A stretch of DNA of 33,211 nucleotides from contig CAZZHH010000035.1 in assembly GCA_964653595.1 (NCBI GenBank), positions 1 to 33,211 on the forward strand, written 5' to 3'. The translations under genes were made by a program, and so were the position numbers. The notes under the pieces were generated by a model. That model had not been told where the DNA came from. It saw only the letters and a list, made by a program, of their open reading frames with translations, and did no database searches. Below are positions 1 to 9,153 of this stretch, piece after piece. Numbering within the stretch: the stretch's first letter is position 1; each line of letters begins with the position of its first letter. The stretch comes from JBAXTE01 sp964653595. Lineage in GTDB: Bacteria > Bacteroidota > Bacteroidia > Bacteroidales > WCHB1-69.

Positions 1-78
1 GGCTATTAACGGGACCTTCTTACAACGCCCGACATGCTTACAAACCCAAACTCTTGCTGTCAAAACCAAGTCAGCCCC
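1..78 (-). ncRNA. ssrA: tmRNA (ssrA), 5' part, runs off the left edge
   Basis: tmRNA rescues ribosomes stalled on broken mRNAs by acting first as a tRNA and then as an mRNA for a degradation tag. Read on the minus strand from 78 downwards, the sequence opens with GGGGCTGACTTGG, followed by TTTTGACAGC and then GTAAGCATG. This order matches the acceptor 5' strand, the D-loop-like segment and the start of helix 2/pseudoknot 1 of Bacteroidota tmRNAs as I recall them. The tag reading frame and the 3' acceptor half lie outside the window, so the tag peptide cannot be given. A -7 box lies 17 bases upstream at 96-103, implying a short leader that is trimmed off. The call is firm; the exact mature 5' end at 78 is inferred from the GGGGCTGA start. 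Confidence 0.9.
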
Positions 79-95
79 ATTTGCGTTTGAAAGTG

Positions 96-103
96 CAAAG
101 GTA
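96..103 (-). promoter_or_regulatory. -7 promoter element of ssrA
   Basis: On the minus strand this reads TACCTTTG, a full match to the Bacteroidota -7 consensus TAnnTTTG. It ends 17 bases upstream of the first tmRNA base. The corresponding -33 zone (about 122-130) falls inside the last codons of the upstream surface-protein gene, and I see no good TTTG there. Confidence 0.7.
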
Positions 104-114
104 CAACTTTTTTC

Positions 115-2199
115 TTATCTTAATATGGTTATCGATCCAGATACTGATTCAATCCATTCCTCGCGACCCTCTAATCTTACTTTTTCTGGTAATGTTAAAA
201 TGTAATAGTATATTCCATCAGAAAGATTCCCTCCGTCCCAATTGTTTCTGTAATCGTTATCGGAATATACCTTTCTCCCCCAACGGTTATAAATTTGGAG
301 TTTTGAACCGTTGTAATATTCTAAATTGGTAAATTTTAGTATATCGTTAAAGCCATCTCCGTTGGGAGTAATAATATTGGGTGCATTTATTTCGCATGGA
401 ATAAAATTCAATATTACCATCGCAGTGTCGTAACAAAAACCATTTCGTGCAATTACAAAGTAGATACCACTAGTATCTGCAATTTGTTGAGATTCCGATG
501 ATATTATGGATCCCATACTGGAAAGGTCTGTAGTAAAATACCACGATATTTGTTCGTAACTACCATTTAAAGCAAGCGTATGGGTTTCATAATCACAAAA
601 AGTAGCATTGTTGCCAATAGAGATATTTGGTGTTTGATACACTTGAACTTGTACACTATCGGTGATAGTACCACAAACATTACTCATGGTAACCCGATAT
701 GTTTTAGTTTGATTTGCTACAACATTAATTGGATTGGTTGAGTATCCTTCCCACGTTATATTTCCCTCAAAGGTGGCCAAAAAGGATAGGGGAGTGCCAC
801 TACAAACGGTGGTGTCGTTGCTGGCAGTATGCATCAGACTGCCAATAATTACTTTGATAGAATCTACAGAAGTGTTATTGCACAAATCGGTGGCTGAGAC
901 TATATAAGTGGTGGTAACACTCGGTAAGACTTCCTGGTTTGTTACATTCCCAACTCCATTGCTCCACGAATAAGTATATGGCGATACCCCATCGGATGCA
1001 GACACTGTTAAAAATCCCATTCCTCCATCGCATAATAGTTGATCTTCAGCTACATTCAATTGTATAGGAGAATTGTCGATGATTGGAATTTTTAAAGTGT
1101 CAACGGCATTACTGCAGCCAACTCCTGGAATAATAATGTAGATGGTGTCTCCAATATCTTGTACGCCGTCTTGAATTGCATTGATATGGATAAAACCTGT
1201 GTCGGCACCTGCAACAATTACGAGTGAATCTACATCTGGCAAAATGGTGTAATCTTGGTCACGAGTTGCGCTTCCACCTGTATAGAAGTGGATTACAACA
1301 TTATCATCATACAACTGGGGAAGTCTAAACACAATATCGGCATTACTACAACCTTCTACTACCGAGTTTTCCCTAATGTCGGAGCTAAAGTGTAATTCTG
1401 CATTCATTCCTGGACTTGAGAAGGAGTTGGCTTCTAAAAACACCCCAGAATCGTATATTCCATCGCCAACATCTCCAATAGCAATTTTAATATGATAAGT
1501 TTGACAAGGAGTTACTCTAGCCAAAGCTGTTAATACGGTGGTCATCCCATTATACGATATATGCGCATTTGAAGGGGATTGATTGTTAACATAGAACTGA
1601 CAGTACTCGCAAGGTCCAGCATTCGCGGTTCCATTATTTAAATTGTTGATTGTTACCGGAAGACTAGTGCCAGGAATAATGGCAATATTTTGGTTTGTAT
1701 AGTTTCCACCTGCAGGATTGGGACCAGTTATCCAAAAGCCAAACACATCATTCCATGTAGAGTTTGCATAGTCTGGGTACTCTTCCGAAGCAAAAACATA
1801 TCTAAATTGAACTGTATCTGATAGTGGAATAAAATCAAACTCAAGAACAGTTGCATCTTGAACACCGCCAGTGGAAATAGATGTTAGCTGTGGGTCAGAG
1901 CCCCCTCCGTTGTCGGTTGATGCAAAAAAAGATACTGCTCCAGATGCATTGGCTACCGTGCCTGTAGACATGATAATACCACTCGTAAGCCCTAAATTTG
2001 TAGGTGTGGATCCAGTGGTAAATGACCCAAAAGAATTTGCTACTCCAGAATAGGTGATGTTAGAAATGGTTACTCCAGATCCCAACAATACGTTTTGCAC
2101 CCCTGTAGTAGGTGTAATTCCTTGTAATACATTTATTTGTGAATGAACTGAAAGTATTGTAAAAAACAAAACTAAAAATACGATGGTAACTCTTTTCAT
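115..2199 (-). CDS. T9SS type B surface protein with choice-of-anchor L domain
   Basis: Predicted secreted protein of 694 residues, exported by Sec and then by the type IX system to the cell surface or medium. Residues 1-20 form a signal peptide (MKRVTIVFLV... ending VHSQ). Residues of about 35-255 resemble the choice-of-anchor L domain (FRYVFASEEYPDY, NDVFGFWITGP, GDVGDGIYDSGVFLEA). A Calx-beta-like stretch follows (DQDYTILPDVDSL), then Ig/PKD-like segments (YTYSWSNG). The last 85 residues or so are the gliding-motility-associated sorting domain (ITPNGDGFNDIL, IYNRWGRKVY, NWDG, DGIYYYIL). I start at 2199 rather than at the in-frame ATG ending at 2265 because the 22 extra residues are not signal-like and would place the signal peptide internally. 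The gene ends 37 bases before the tmRNA start. Ligand and function are unknown; adhesin-like roles are common for such proteins. Confidence 0.85.
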   Translation of the reverse strand: MKRVTIVFLVLFFTILSVHSQINVLQGITPTTGVQNVLLGSGVTISNITYSGVANSFGSFTTGSTPTNLGLTSGIIMSTGTVANASGAVSFFASTDNGGGSDPQLTSISTGGVQDATVLEFDFIPLSDTVQFRYVFASEEYPDYANSTWNDVFGFWITGPNPAGGNYTNQNIAIIPGTSLPVTINNLNNGTANAGPCEYCQFYVNNQSPSNAHISYNGMTTVLTALARVTPCQTYHIKIAIGDVGDGIYDSGVFLEANSFSSPGMNAELHFSSDIRENSVVEGCSNADIVFRLPQLYDDNVVIHFYTGGSATRDQDYTILPDVDSLVIVAGADTGFIHINAIQDGVQDIGDTIYIIIPGVGCSNAVDTLKIPIIDNSPIQLNVAEDQLLCDGGMGFLTVSASDGVSPYTYSWSNGVGNVTNQEVLPSVTTTYIVSATDLCNNTSVDSIKVIIGSLMHTASNDTTVCSGTPLSFLATFEGNITWEGYSTNPINVVANQTKTYRVTMSNVCGTITDSVQVQVYQTPNISIGNNATFCDYETHTLALNGSYEQISWYFTTDLSSMGSIISSESQQIADTSGIYFVIARNGFCYDTAMVILNFIPCEINAPNIITPNGDGFNDILKFTNLEYYNGSKLQIYNRWGRKVYSDNDYRNNWDGGNLSDGIYYYILTLPEKVRLEGREEWIESVSGSITILR

Positions 2200-2304
2200 A
2201 ATATGTGTGTTTTGGTCAGTTTTTAAGACTAAATTTTTTAAAAAATGGTTGCAAATTGTTCGCAATTTAGTAATTATCGTTGAATAATGGATTTTTTCTC
2301 ATTT

Positions 2305-4911
2305 TTAATCGTCCCATTCTATGACAAACTTTCCATTTTCTTGTTTTTTAATGTTTTCTTTCTCTTTTTTATTTTCTATCGTTTTTCCTCGTATACTATC
2401 TGTTTTTGATGATCCAAACTCTTTTTTAAATATTTCTTTGATATTTTGCTTCTCTTTTTTAATATCATCCATTATCTTTTTGCGAGCGTTTTTACTGTCG
2501 TATTTGACTACAGGATTGTCGGTTGTGCCTGTAATTAAGATATATAGGGTAGTACGTTGTAGTCCATCGTCTTCGATATCTCCAAAATCTTCGTTCTCTT
2601 TTTTTGCTTTTTTTGCCTTTTTCGATAAGAGTTCTGATAATCTTACTTTTACATGATAGTCAATTCGATTATCGAAATAGTGAACTCCAGAAAGTTTGAT
2701 ATTTATGGCGTTGGATTCAATTTCCATTTCAGGAAATATGATTTTTTGGTTTAATATTTCAAATTTGTTTGTGAGCTTTTTAAATTTAACTTGTTGTAAA
2801 TCTTTTAAATTTATGAATTTTGCTAAAGAATTGAGCGTCTGATAGTTATTTATCTCTCCATTGTCAATGGTCATGTTTATGCTCGATTTTAGCACCTCAA
2901 GATCAGGGGTTAGATCTTGATTCCACAATGAACTCATTTGTATCGATGAATTGATTTTGCCTTTAATTTTTTTATCGGTAAGTCCATCTTCTGCTTGTCC
3001 AAAGTTGTTAAAAGAGTAAAATAGTTTAGAGATATCTACATCAGAGATCTCGGAGCGGACTGTACAAAGTAGTTTCTTGTTAGTAGCTCGTCCATTGATA
3101 TTGGCTGAAGCAGAAATATTTCCGCCAAATATATTCATTTTTAAATTTTCGATGGTAAGCACTTGGTTTTTCATTTTCAAATTTGCAGAAATGTCATTAG
3201 GCTCAAATTTTCCAAATTTTAGATGTTTGTTTTTTAACTTAACATTAAAATTGATATTTGGACTAAAAGAGATGCTTAGCCCTGTTTCCGATTTTTTTTC
3301 ATCCGATTTTAACAGCTCGTCAAAGTTTAGTAAATTGGATTGTAAGGTTGCATCCATGTTAAGTTGTTGATCTTTAAGGAAGAAATAGGGTAGTATATTC
3401 ACAAAAGAGCCAGTCATCTGGTAGTCGCTTTTACCTATTTTACCTTTCATTTGTTGGATGTCGATATCGCTTTTGTTGAATTTGAAATTACCCTCTTCCA
3501 CAAAAACTGGGATCGGGTAATTTTTTAATTCAAGGGTTCCGTTTTTAATTTCAATTGTGCCTGATGTTTCACTATCTAAAAAGTCACTTGGAGTAATATT
3601 CGACCACGATTTGAGAGAAATTTTCACATCTGCGTTGATGTCGATTTTTCCATCCATTTTTTTGATGACATCCATTTTTAGAAATTTTTCTACATCATCT
3701 AAATTAAATTTACCCACGACCTTGGTTTCAATTTTTGGCTTGTTTAAATTATTAACGTTGAAATTTCCTTTTATCAATCCAGATTTTAGCTGAGCTTCAA
3801 AATTGTTGAACCGAATCGATGAGCTATTTAACGATCCTTTGTCGCCGTTGGAGTATTGTAGCGAAAAATTTACATTTTCAAGAGATAAATTATTCTCTTT
3901 ATTGGTGATTTTTCCGTTTTTAAGTTCACTTTTTAAAAGTATCTTCAAGGGCGATTTTGCTCCTAATTTCCCGTCTATTAAGAGGTTGAAGTTGAAAAAA
4001 CCGGTACTTTCAAATTTTGAAAAATACCCTTTCATGCTAGAGGGTAACTCTTCAATAAAGGAGTGTAATTTTAAATCGTCTCCACTAATATTTAGGTTTA
4101 TCGATTTCACAATATCTGAATAGACAATACTACCATCTAATTTAAAAGGGATTTTGTTGAGGGTTAAGTGCCCTTTTTTTAGTGTATACGATTGTTTTTT
4201 GGTGTCAACAAGGAATGTTAATTTTAAAGCTGCATCTTTGTTCTTGATATATTGAACTGAATCGTAATTGATTTCGTGTATGAAAAGCGATCCATCAAAG
4301 TCTAATGAGTAGTTGTCTTGATTAAAATTTCCTTTTGCGGTAGCTTTGTTAAAAATTATTCGATGATGTTGTTTCGATTGATAGTCAATAAACCCAAAGT
4401 CGACTTTTTTGAGCTTTACATTTTTTAAATTTAAGTTGAACTTTTGGGAGGTTGTGTCGTCAGACTCTTTAAAAATGTGAAAGTTGTCGTCCCCATTTTC
4501 AAAAATTCGCATACGAACTTTAGCATTTTCAATTTCAATTTTTTTAATAGAATAGGTGCCTATTATTAAATCCCAAATGCTAAATTGGAGATATATTCTA
4601 TTGGCTTTTAAGAGATCGTTTTTATTCTTTGCAGCAGTAGCCTCTTCTACCTTTACATCCGAAAATTCTAGGGTAGCCATAGGAAATCGCTTTATCATGC
4701 TCAAACGTAACTCTTTGTATTCAATTTTTGTTTTAATCTGTTTGTTGAGTTGATCGATTGCATATTTGCCAATTTGGTCTTCAAAAATCCATGCAAACAA
4801 TACCAAGAGAGCAAATAAAAGAAAAGTCACCCCGAAAATAATCGAGGTGACTTTGAAAAATCGTTTAAAAACTGATTTGGTTGGTCTATTTTCTGTATTT
4901 TTAGCTTCCAT
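2305..4911 (-). CDS. AsmA-like family envelope protein
   Basis: An 868-residue protein with a cytoplasmic basic N-terminus, one membrane helix at about residues 20-44 (SIIFGVTFLLFALLVLFAWIF), and a very long periplasmic region rich in alternating beta strands. This layout, with the early motif LRLSMIKRFPMATLEFSDV and the late AsmA-C-like segment (GEINNYQTLNSLAKFI, then VKVRLSELL and ITGTTDNPVVKYD), matches the AsmA/DUF748-type proteins of Bacteroidota. Larger relatives (YhdP, TamB) are thought to form periplasmic lipid-transfer bridges; extending that role here is inference. The C-terminal 100 residues are Lys-rich and probably disordered. The gene lies 105 bases upstream of the surface-protein start on the same strand. 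A near-consensus -7 box (TATTTTTA, minus, 4936-4943) precedes it. The family is clear, the substrate unknown. Confidence 0.8.
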   Translation of the reverse strand: MEAKNTENRPTKSVFKRFFKVTSIIFGVTFLLFALLVLFAWIFEDQIGKYAIDQLNKQIKTKIEYKELRLSMIKRFPMATLEFSDVKVEEATAAKNKNDLLKANRIYLQFSIWDLIIGTYSIKKIEIENAKVRMRIFENGDDNFHIFKESDDTTSQKFNLNLKNVKLKKVDFGFIDYQSKQHHRIIFNKATAKGNFNQDNYSLDFDGSLFIHEINYDSVQYIKNKDAALKLTFLVDTKKQSYTLKKGHLTLNKIPFKLDGSIVYSDIVKSINLNISGDDLKLHSFIEELPSSMKGYFSKFESTGFFNFNLLIDGKLGAKSPLKILLKSELKNGKITNKENNLSLENVNFSLQYSNGDKGSLNSSSIRFNNFEAQLKSGLIKGNFNVNNLNKPKIETKVVGKFNLDDVEKFLKMDVIKKMDGKIDINADVKISLKSWSNITPSDFLDSETSGTIEIKNGTLELKNYPIPVFVEEGNFKFNKSDIDIQQMKGKIGKSDYQMTGSFVNILPYFFLKDQQLNMDATLQSNLLNFDELLKSDEKKSETGLSISFSPNINFNVKLKNKHLKFGKFEPNDISANLKMKNQVLTIENLKMNIFGGNISASANINGRATNKKLLCTVRSEISDVDISKLFYSFNNFGQAEDGLTDKKIKGKINSSIQMSSLWNQDLTPDLEVLKSSINMTIDNGEINNYQTLNSLAKFINLKDLQQVKFKKLTNKFEILNQKIIFPEMEIESNAINIKLSGVHYFDNRIDYHVKVRLSELLSKKAKKAKKENEDFGDIEDDGLQRTTLYILITGTTDNPVVKYDSKNARKKIMDDIKKEKQNIKEIFKKEFGSSKTDSIRGKTIENKKEKENIKKQENGKFVIEWDD

Positions 4912-4964
4912 TTATGTTTGTTGCTTTTGAAAGTGTAAAAATAACAGTTTTTTGCCAAACAATA

Positions 4965-6464
4965 TTATGTGATAGATATTTTTAAAATATTAATCTCTTC
5001 TTTGGTCAAAAATCTCCATCTTCCTCGTGGCAATTCTTTTTTTGTTAGACCAGCATATACTGTTCTGTCTAGTTTTACCACTTCGTAACCTAGGCTTTCA
5101 AAGATTCTTCTAACAATTCTATTTTGTCCCGAATGTATTTCAATTCCAATGATTTTTTTAGAATCTGGATTTACATATGCAATGTCGTTGGGTTTAATAT
5201 ACACATCGTTGTCTACTGTTATTCCGTCGGCAATGGTTTGCATGTCGTTGTATGAAAGACTTTTATCTAACTCTACTTGATAAATTTTTCTAACTCCATA
5301 TCGAGGATGGGTTAGCTTTTTGGCCATTTCACCGTCGTTGGTAAACAACAATAATCCGGTGGTGTTTCTATCTAATCGACCTACAGGATACACGCGTTCA
5401 CGACATGCTCCTTCTATCAATCCCATCACATTTTTGCGACCTTTCTCATCCTCTAGAGTTGTAATAAAATCTTTAGGCTTGTTTAAAATAATGTAAACCG
5501 GCTTCTCTCTGTTTAATATTTTATCTTCAAATCGAACAATGTCCGTTGGATATACTTTGGTGCCTAGCTCAGTTACTACTTTGTCATTGACTAATATAGC
5601 ACCAGTTTCAATTAATTTGTCGGCTTCTCTTCGTGAACAAATTCCTGAGTTCGAGATATATTTATTTAATCGAATTGGACGATTTTCTTCTTCCCATTTC
5701 AACGATAAAACTTGTTGCTTGTTGTTGGTTAACCGGCCAGATTCTCTTCTTTTGGCAACAATTTCAGTTAATATCTCCGACTCTGCATTGATATCTCTGC
5801 GACGTGGTTTTAAATTGCTTGTTTGATCGCTGTTCTGTTTGCGATCTTTTTTATAATCTCTATCTTTATCGCTTGGAAATGATTTGCGTTCCTTGCTGTC
5901 ATTGTCGGCGAATCTGCGACTTGGACGCTCGGGTTTGTCACTATCAAATCTGCGTTTTGGTCTTTCCGAGGAGTTTTCGCTAAAGCGGCGATTGGAATCT
6001 TGACTTCTTTCTGAATTAAAGTTTGATTTGCGCTCCTTGCTATCGTTGTTGTCAAATCTACGAGTTGGACGCTCTTGTTTGTCGTTGTCAAATCTACGTT
6101 TTGGTCTCTCTGAAGAGTTATCGCTAAATCTTCGACTGGAGTTTTCCCCTTCCCTTTTGCGGAAGTTTCTATTGTCTTTGGTTGAATTGTCGTCAGATTT
6201 CCGAGAAGTTCTTTCACGAAAGCTATTCTCTGAATTACTGAAACGATTGGTAGGTCGTTCTGAACGTGGTGAAAAGGATGGTTCATCATGGTTTTTGGAA
6301 GATTTGGAACGATAGCTATCGCTCATTTTCTGTTTCTTATCACCGTGCCCAGCAGCCTCTGAGCGGCGATTTGAAGAAGGAGTAGATCTCTCATTCTTTT
6401 TACTGAAAGCCTTATCGCGTCCTCTCGACGTGGAATTTGAGGCATTTTCATCTCTTTTTATCAT
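4965..6464 (-). CDS. rluB: RluB/RsuA-family rRNA pseudouridine synthase with long disordered N-terminal tail
   Basis: This enzyme isomerises a uridine in rRNA to pseudouridine. The closest type by motif is RluB (23S U2605), but RsuA/RluE/RluF cannot be excluded without alignment. The 499 residues split in two. Residues 1 to about 255 are hydrophilic, rich in Ser, Arg, Asn, Asp and Lys, and contain a tandem duplication. From about 264 an S4 RNA-binding domain begins (IRLNKYISNSGICSRREADKL), followed by the catalytic domain with VYPVGRLDRNTTGLLLFTNDGE. D365 in GRLD is the expected catalytic aspartate. HSGQNRIVRRIFESLGY is the family's C-terminal RNA-binding motif. E. coli RluB is about 290 residues, so the tail accounts for the extra length. 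Basic tails on RNA enzymes are common in Bacteroidota. Confidence 0.88.
   Translation of the reverse strand: MIKRDENASNSTSRGRDKAFSKKNERSTPSSNRRSEAAGHGDKKQKMSDSYRSKSSKNHDEPSFSPRSERPTNRFSNSENSFRERTSRKSDDNSTKDNRNFRKREGENSSRRFSDNSSERPKRRFDNDKQERPTRRFDNNDSKERKSNFNSERSQDSNRRFSENSSERPKRRFDSDKPERPSRRFADNDSKERKSFPSDKDRDYKKDRKQNSDQTSNLKPRRRDINAESEILTEIVAKRRESGRLTNNKQQVLSLKWEEENRPIRLNKYISNSGICSRREADKLIETGAILVNDKVVTELGTKVYPTDIVRFEDKILNREKPVYIILNKPKDFITTLEDEKGRKNVMGLIEGACRERVYPVGRLDRNTTGLLLFTNDGEMAKKLTHPRYGVRKIYQVELDKSLSYNDMQTIADGITVDNDVYIKPNDIAYVNPDSKKIIGIEIHSGQNRIVRRIFESLGYEVVKLDRTVYAGLTKKELPRGRWRFLTKEEINILKISIT
5847..6134 (-). repeat. tandem 144-bp duplication inside the rluB tail
   Basis: Two head-to-tail units, 5991-6134 and 5847-5990, each encode 48 residues. 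The first reads RRFSDNSSERPKRRFDNDK... (residues 111-158) and the second RRFSENSSERPKRRFDSDK... (from residue 159). Each unit itself contains a shorter RRF(S/D/A)-ERP motif repeated about every 16 residues. The similarity fades near the end of the second copy. The low complexity also keeps other frames open here. Confidence 0.75.
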
Positions 6465-6493
6465 AAAACAAGGTACGTTTTTAAATTCGAGTG

Positions 6494-6501
6494 CAAATTT
6501 A
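6494..6501 (-). promoter_or_regulatory. -7 promoter element for rluB
   Basis: Minus-strand TAAATTTG matches TAnnTTTG and lies about 30 bases upstream of the rluB start. No convincing -33 TTTG was found, so this rests on the -7 box and its position in a divergent intergenic region. Confidence 0.5.
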
Positions 6502-6574
6502 CAAAAAAAAATCCTCTTATGGTTTGTTTTAGGGATATTTTTATAACTATTTTCGTATTTTATCTTTTGTTTTA

Positions 6575-6582
6575 TATTTTTG
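6575..6582 (+). promoter_or_regulatory. -7 promoter element for the 6660 TonB receptor
   Basis: TATTTTTG matches TAnnTTTG. It would give a leader of about 70 bases before the receptor gene. The -33 zone is AT-rich with only a partial TTTC match. Confidence 0.45.
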
Positions 6583-6659
6583 CACTATCTTCACACGTTG
6601 ATATCCTTTAGTGCTCGAATGGTAATGATTTTTTATTCTTTCAATTTTATTAATTCCGT

Positions 6660-9059
6660 ATGATGCGTAAAACCTTTAGTTTCTTTTTAATAATCCAGAT
6701 TTTAGTCTTTTGTTTATCGAATTCACTTTTTGGGCAAGAATTAAACATTTTGGTTAAAAATAATAAACGAAAACCGTTGTATGCAGCCACAGTTCAGTTG
6801 ATGAATGTTTCAGATTCTACTAGGTTTAATACGGTTACATCTGAACTAGGAATCGCCAATTTCCCATCTATTCCAAATGGTTTATATCAAATGAAAATTA
6901 GCTTTGTTGGTTTCCGAACTTTAGAAAAAGTGATTACGATTAAAACTGAACAACGATTTTTTGGTTTTGTCATGAACGAACAGGAGATTTCGCTCGAAGA
7001 GGTTACTGTTACTGCTAAAAAACCGCTTATAAAACAAGAGGATGATAAAATGATAATCGATCCCGAACCTATTGCTAGCATCAGTACGAACACCTTAGAA
7101 GTGTTGGAAAATACCCCAGGAATTTATGTCGATCAAGATGGTGGTATATTTTTAAGTAGCACGTCTACTGCAACTATTCATATTAACGGAAGGGAACAAA
7201 AAATGAGTAATCAAGATATTGCAACCCTCCTCAGAAGTCTGCCTCCTGGAAGTGTTCAACGCATTGAAGTATCGCGAACCCCTTCTTCAAAATATGATGC
7301 AAGCAGTTCGGGCGGTATTGTAAACATTATTTTGAAAAAAGGGGTGAAAATTGGAAGATTTAGTTCTATTAATGTAGGCATGAACCAAGGCAAATATGGG
7401 AATAAATTTGCCGGCTTTAGTGTGAATAATAGTGGCGATAAAACATCCTCCTACTTAAACATAAATTTGAGTTTAAACGACTCTCAAGATGATGTGAATA
7501 TGGTTAGACTTTTGAAAACGGACACATCTCTATATCAACATTCCCTTGTTCGAAACACGTCTCCGCAAGGATATTTAGGCTATGGTATTTCCTACGATTT
7601 AAGTCATCGCTTTGCAATCTCTTACGATGGTAGAGTCAACTTTAGTATGCCAATGTCAAATTCTATTGCTACTAATAGGATAAAAAATGTTTCTGATTCT
7701 TTGCTTTCAAATAGTAGCAATCAGTCAAATAGTAAAAATCAAATGTTTAACATTCAACAAGATATTGGAGTAAATAGAAAAATTGACACCATTGGCTCTA
7801 TTTGGGAGACCAAATTTAGTTTTAATTTAAATAATATTCAAAATACTCAGGATTACAAATTGAAATATTCTGTACCTTTTACTGTGGAACTTGATGGAGA
7901 GGGAGAGAACTACCAAAATAGGTATTTCTTATTATTTCAAACCGATTTAACCTATCATTTTGCAAAAAAAATGAAATTAGAAACTGGAGCGAAGAGTACT
8001 TTACAGAATTATGATAGCGATGCATCATTTTTTTACAACATTGGTAATTCACCTGTAAATGATGTTAACCGTACTAACAAATTTGATTTTAATGAAAATA
8101 TAAATGCAGTATATGTACAAGCATCAAAATCTGTTTTTTTTAATATTTTGATCAAAGCTGGCTTCAGAATGGAGCATACTTATATGAATGGTCATCAAAA
8201 AATTCCTATGGATACAAGTTTTTTGGTGAATAGAATGGATGGGTTTCCTTACCTTTATATTAGTCGACCTCTTTTTAAAATTGCCGATTTTGAATTGAGA
8301 GCTTTTGCCATTTATCGAAAAACTATCAATAGACCCGACTACCAAAGTCTGAATCCTTACAAGAAGTTTTTGGATGAATTTCAATTTGAATCTGGAAATC
8401 CAAATTTGCTTCCTCAATTTACCGATAACATCGAATTTAACTTGAGTTTTGACGATACACCCTTGTTTGCTATCGGTAGAAACTATACTTCCGATATGTT
8501 TGCTAATGTAATTTATAAAGACGTCTCCAATCCCGAAGTTCTTATTCGAACAGTAGACAATATTGGAAAAAATACGGAGACCTATTTTAGAGCCATTGCT
8601 GGAATTCCGCCAGGAAAAAAATACTTTTTTGGCTTAGGGGGACAGTATAACTTAAATGAATACGATGGTTTGTACGAAAATAAACCTTTGCATTACACCC
8701 TTGGTACTTGGCGATTTTTTACGTTTCACAGTTTAAAACTTTTTAAAGAGACCAAACTCACATTGAGTGGATTTATGATGGTGAATGGGATGTTTAATTT
8801 TTATGAGCTCGAACCGTTTGGACAAGTAAATTTTGGAGTTAATCAGACTTTTTTAAATAAAAAATTGACCATTACAGTAAACATGAGAGATGTTTTTAAA
8901 ACCATGAAAACATACTATTCCATAAATCAATCGGGTATAAATTCAAGTGGCGATCGCTATTCTGACAACCAACGGATTGGGATTAATATTCGCTATAATT
9001 TTGGCGTCAAAAAGAAAGAGACGAAAAAAGGATTTATGGGTGTTGAAAACGATGAGTAG
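6660..9059 (+). CDS. TonB-dependent receptor, outer membrane beta-barrel (OMP_b-brl_3 type)
   Basis: A 799-residue outer-membrane protein. A signal peptide ends near residue 25 (SNSLFGQ). Residues of about 28-110 form a carboxypeptidase-regulatory-like domain (AATVQLMNV, LYQMKISFVGFRTLEK). A plug domain follows at about 125-225 (LEVLENTPGIYVDQDGGI, ATIHINGREQKM, VQRIEVSRTPSSKYDASSSGGIVNIIL). The rest is a 22-strand-type barrel ending near IGINIRYNFG, with a short charged tail. The plug's LENTPGI.V and IHINGR motifs are typical of the OMP_b-brl_3 subgroup rather than SusC. The substrate cannot be told; there is no SusD or metal-uptake partner beside it. An ATG at either 6660 or 6663 could be the start. 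It is transcribed alone, divergent from rluB and convergent with folD. Confidence 0.88.
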   Translation: MMRKTFSFFLIIQILVFCLSNSLFGQELNILVKNNKRKPLYAATVQLMNVSDSTRFNTVTSELGIANFPSIPNGLYQMKISFVGFRTLEKVITIKTEQRFFGFVMNEQEISLEEVTVTAKKPLIKQEDDKMIIDPEPIASISTNTLEVLENTPGIYVDQDGGIFLSSTSTATIHINGREQKMSNQDIATLLRSLPPGSVQRIEVSRTPSSKYDASSSGGIVNIILKKGVKIGRFSSINVGMNQGKYGNKFAGFSVNNSGDKTSSYLNINLSLNDSQDDVNMVRLLKTDTSLYQHSLVRNTSPQGYLGYGISYDLSHRFAISYDGRVNFSMPMSNSIATNRIKNVSDSLLSNSSNQSNSKNQMFNIQQDIGVNRKIDTIGSIWETKFSFNLNNIQNTQDYKLKYSVPFTVELDGEGENYQNRYFLLFQTDLTYHFAKKMKLETGAKSTLQNYDSDASFFYNIGNSPVNDVNRTNKFDFNENINAVYVQASKSVFFNILIKAGFRMEHTYMNGHQKIPMDTSFLVNRMDGFPYLYISRPLFKIADFELRAFAIYRKTINRPDYQSLNPYKKFLDEFQFESGNPNLLPQFTDNIEFNLSFDDTPLFAIGRNYTSDMFANVIYKDVSNPEVLIRTVDNIGKNTETYFRAIAGIPPGKKYFFGLGGQYNLNEYDGLYENKPLHYTLGTWRFFTFHSLKLFKETKLTLSGFMMVNGMFNFYELEPFGQVNFGVNQTFLNKKLTITVNMRDVFKTMKTYYSINQSGINSSGDRYSDNQRIGINIRYNFGVKKKETKKGFMGVENDE

Positions 9060-9079
9060 AATTTATCCTTGGTGCCAAC

Positions 9080-9124
9080 AAAAAAATGAGAGACTATGCT
9101 AATTTATAAAGCATAGTCTCTCAT
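9080..9124 (-). terminator. Rho-independent terminator between the TonB receptor and folD
   Basis: A perfect 15-bp stem (9086-9100 with 9110-9124, arm ATGAGAGACTATGCT) closes a 9-base loop. On the minus strand it is followed by six T (plus-strand A run 9080-9085), so it best terminates folD transcripts. On the plus side it is followed only by AATTCTTG, so termination of the receptor mRNA there would be weaker. Confidence 0.8.
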
Positions 9125-9153
9125 AATTCTTGCAAACTTAAAACAAGGTGAAA

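Noticed and set aside
2200..2265. Upstream ATG extending the T9SS surface protein by 22 residues
   Set aside because: The added residues (MRTICNHFLKN...) precede a clean signal peptide and would bury it; the start at 2199 is better.
2321..4753. Several plus-strand open frames of 60-110 codons opposite the AsmA-like gene
   Set aside because: They are antisense shadows with Phe/Ser-rich translations typical of reversed Lys/Asn/Glu-rich coding, with no start signals or domains.
5810..6289. Overlapping open frame of about 159 codons on the minus strand within rluB, and another on the plus strand at 6028-6315
   Set aside because: Both lie wholly inside the repetitive disordered tail of rluB. Low-complexity, Arg/Ser/Asn-rich coding keeps alternative frames open; neither has recognisable domains or its own promoter.
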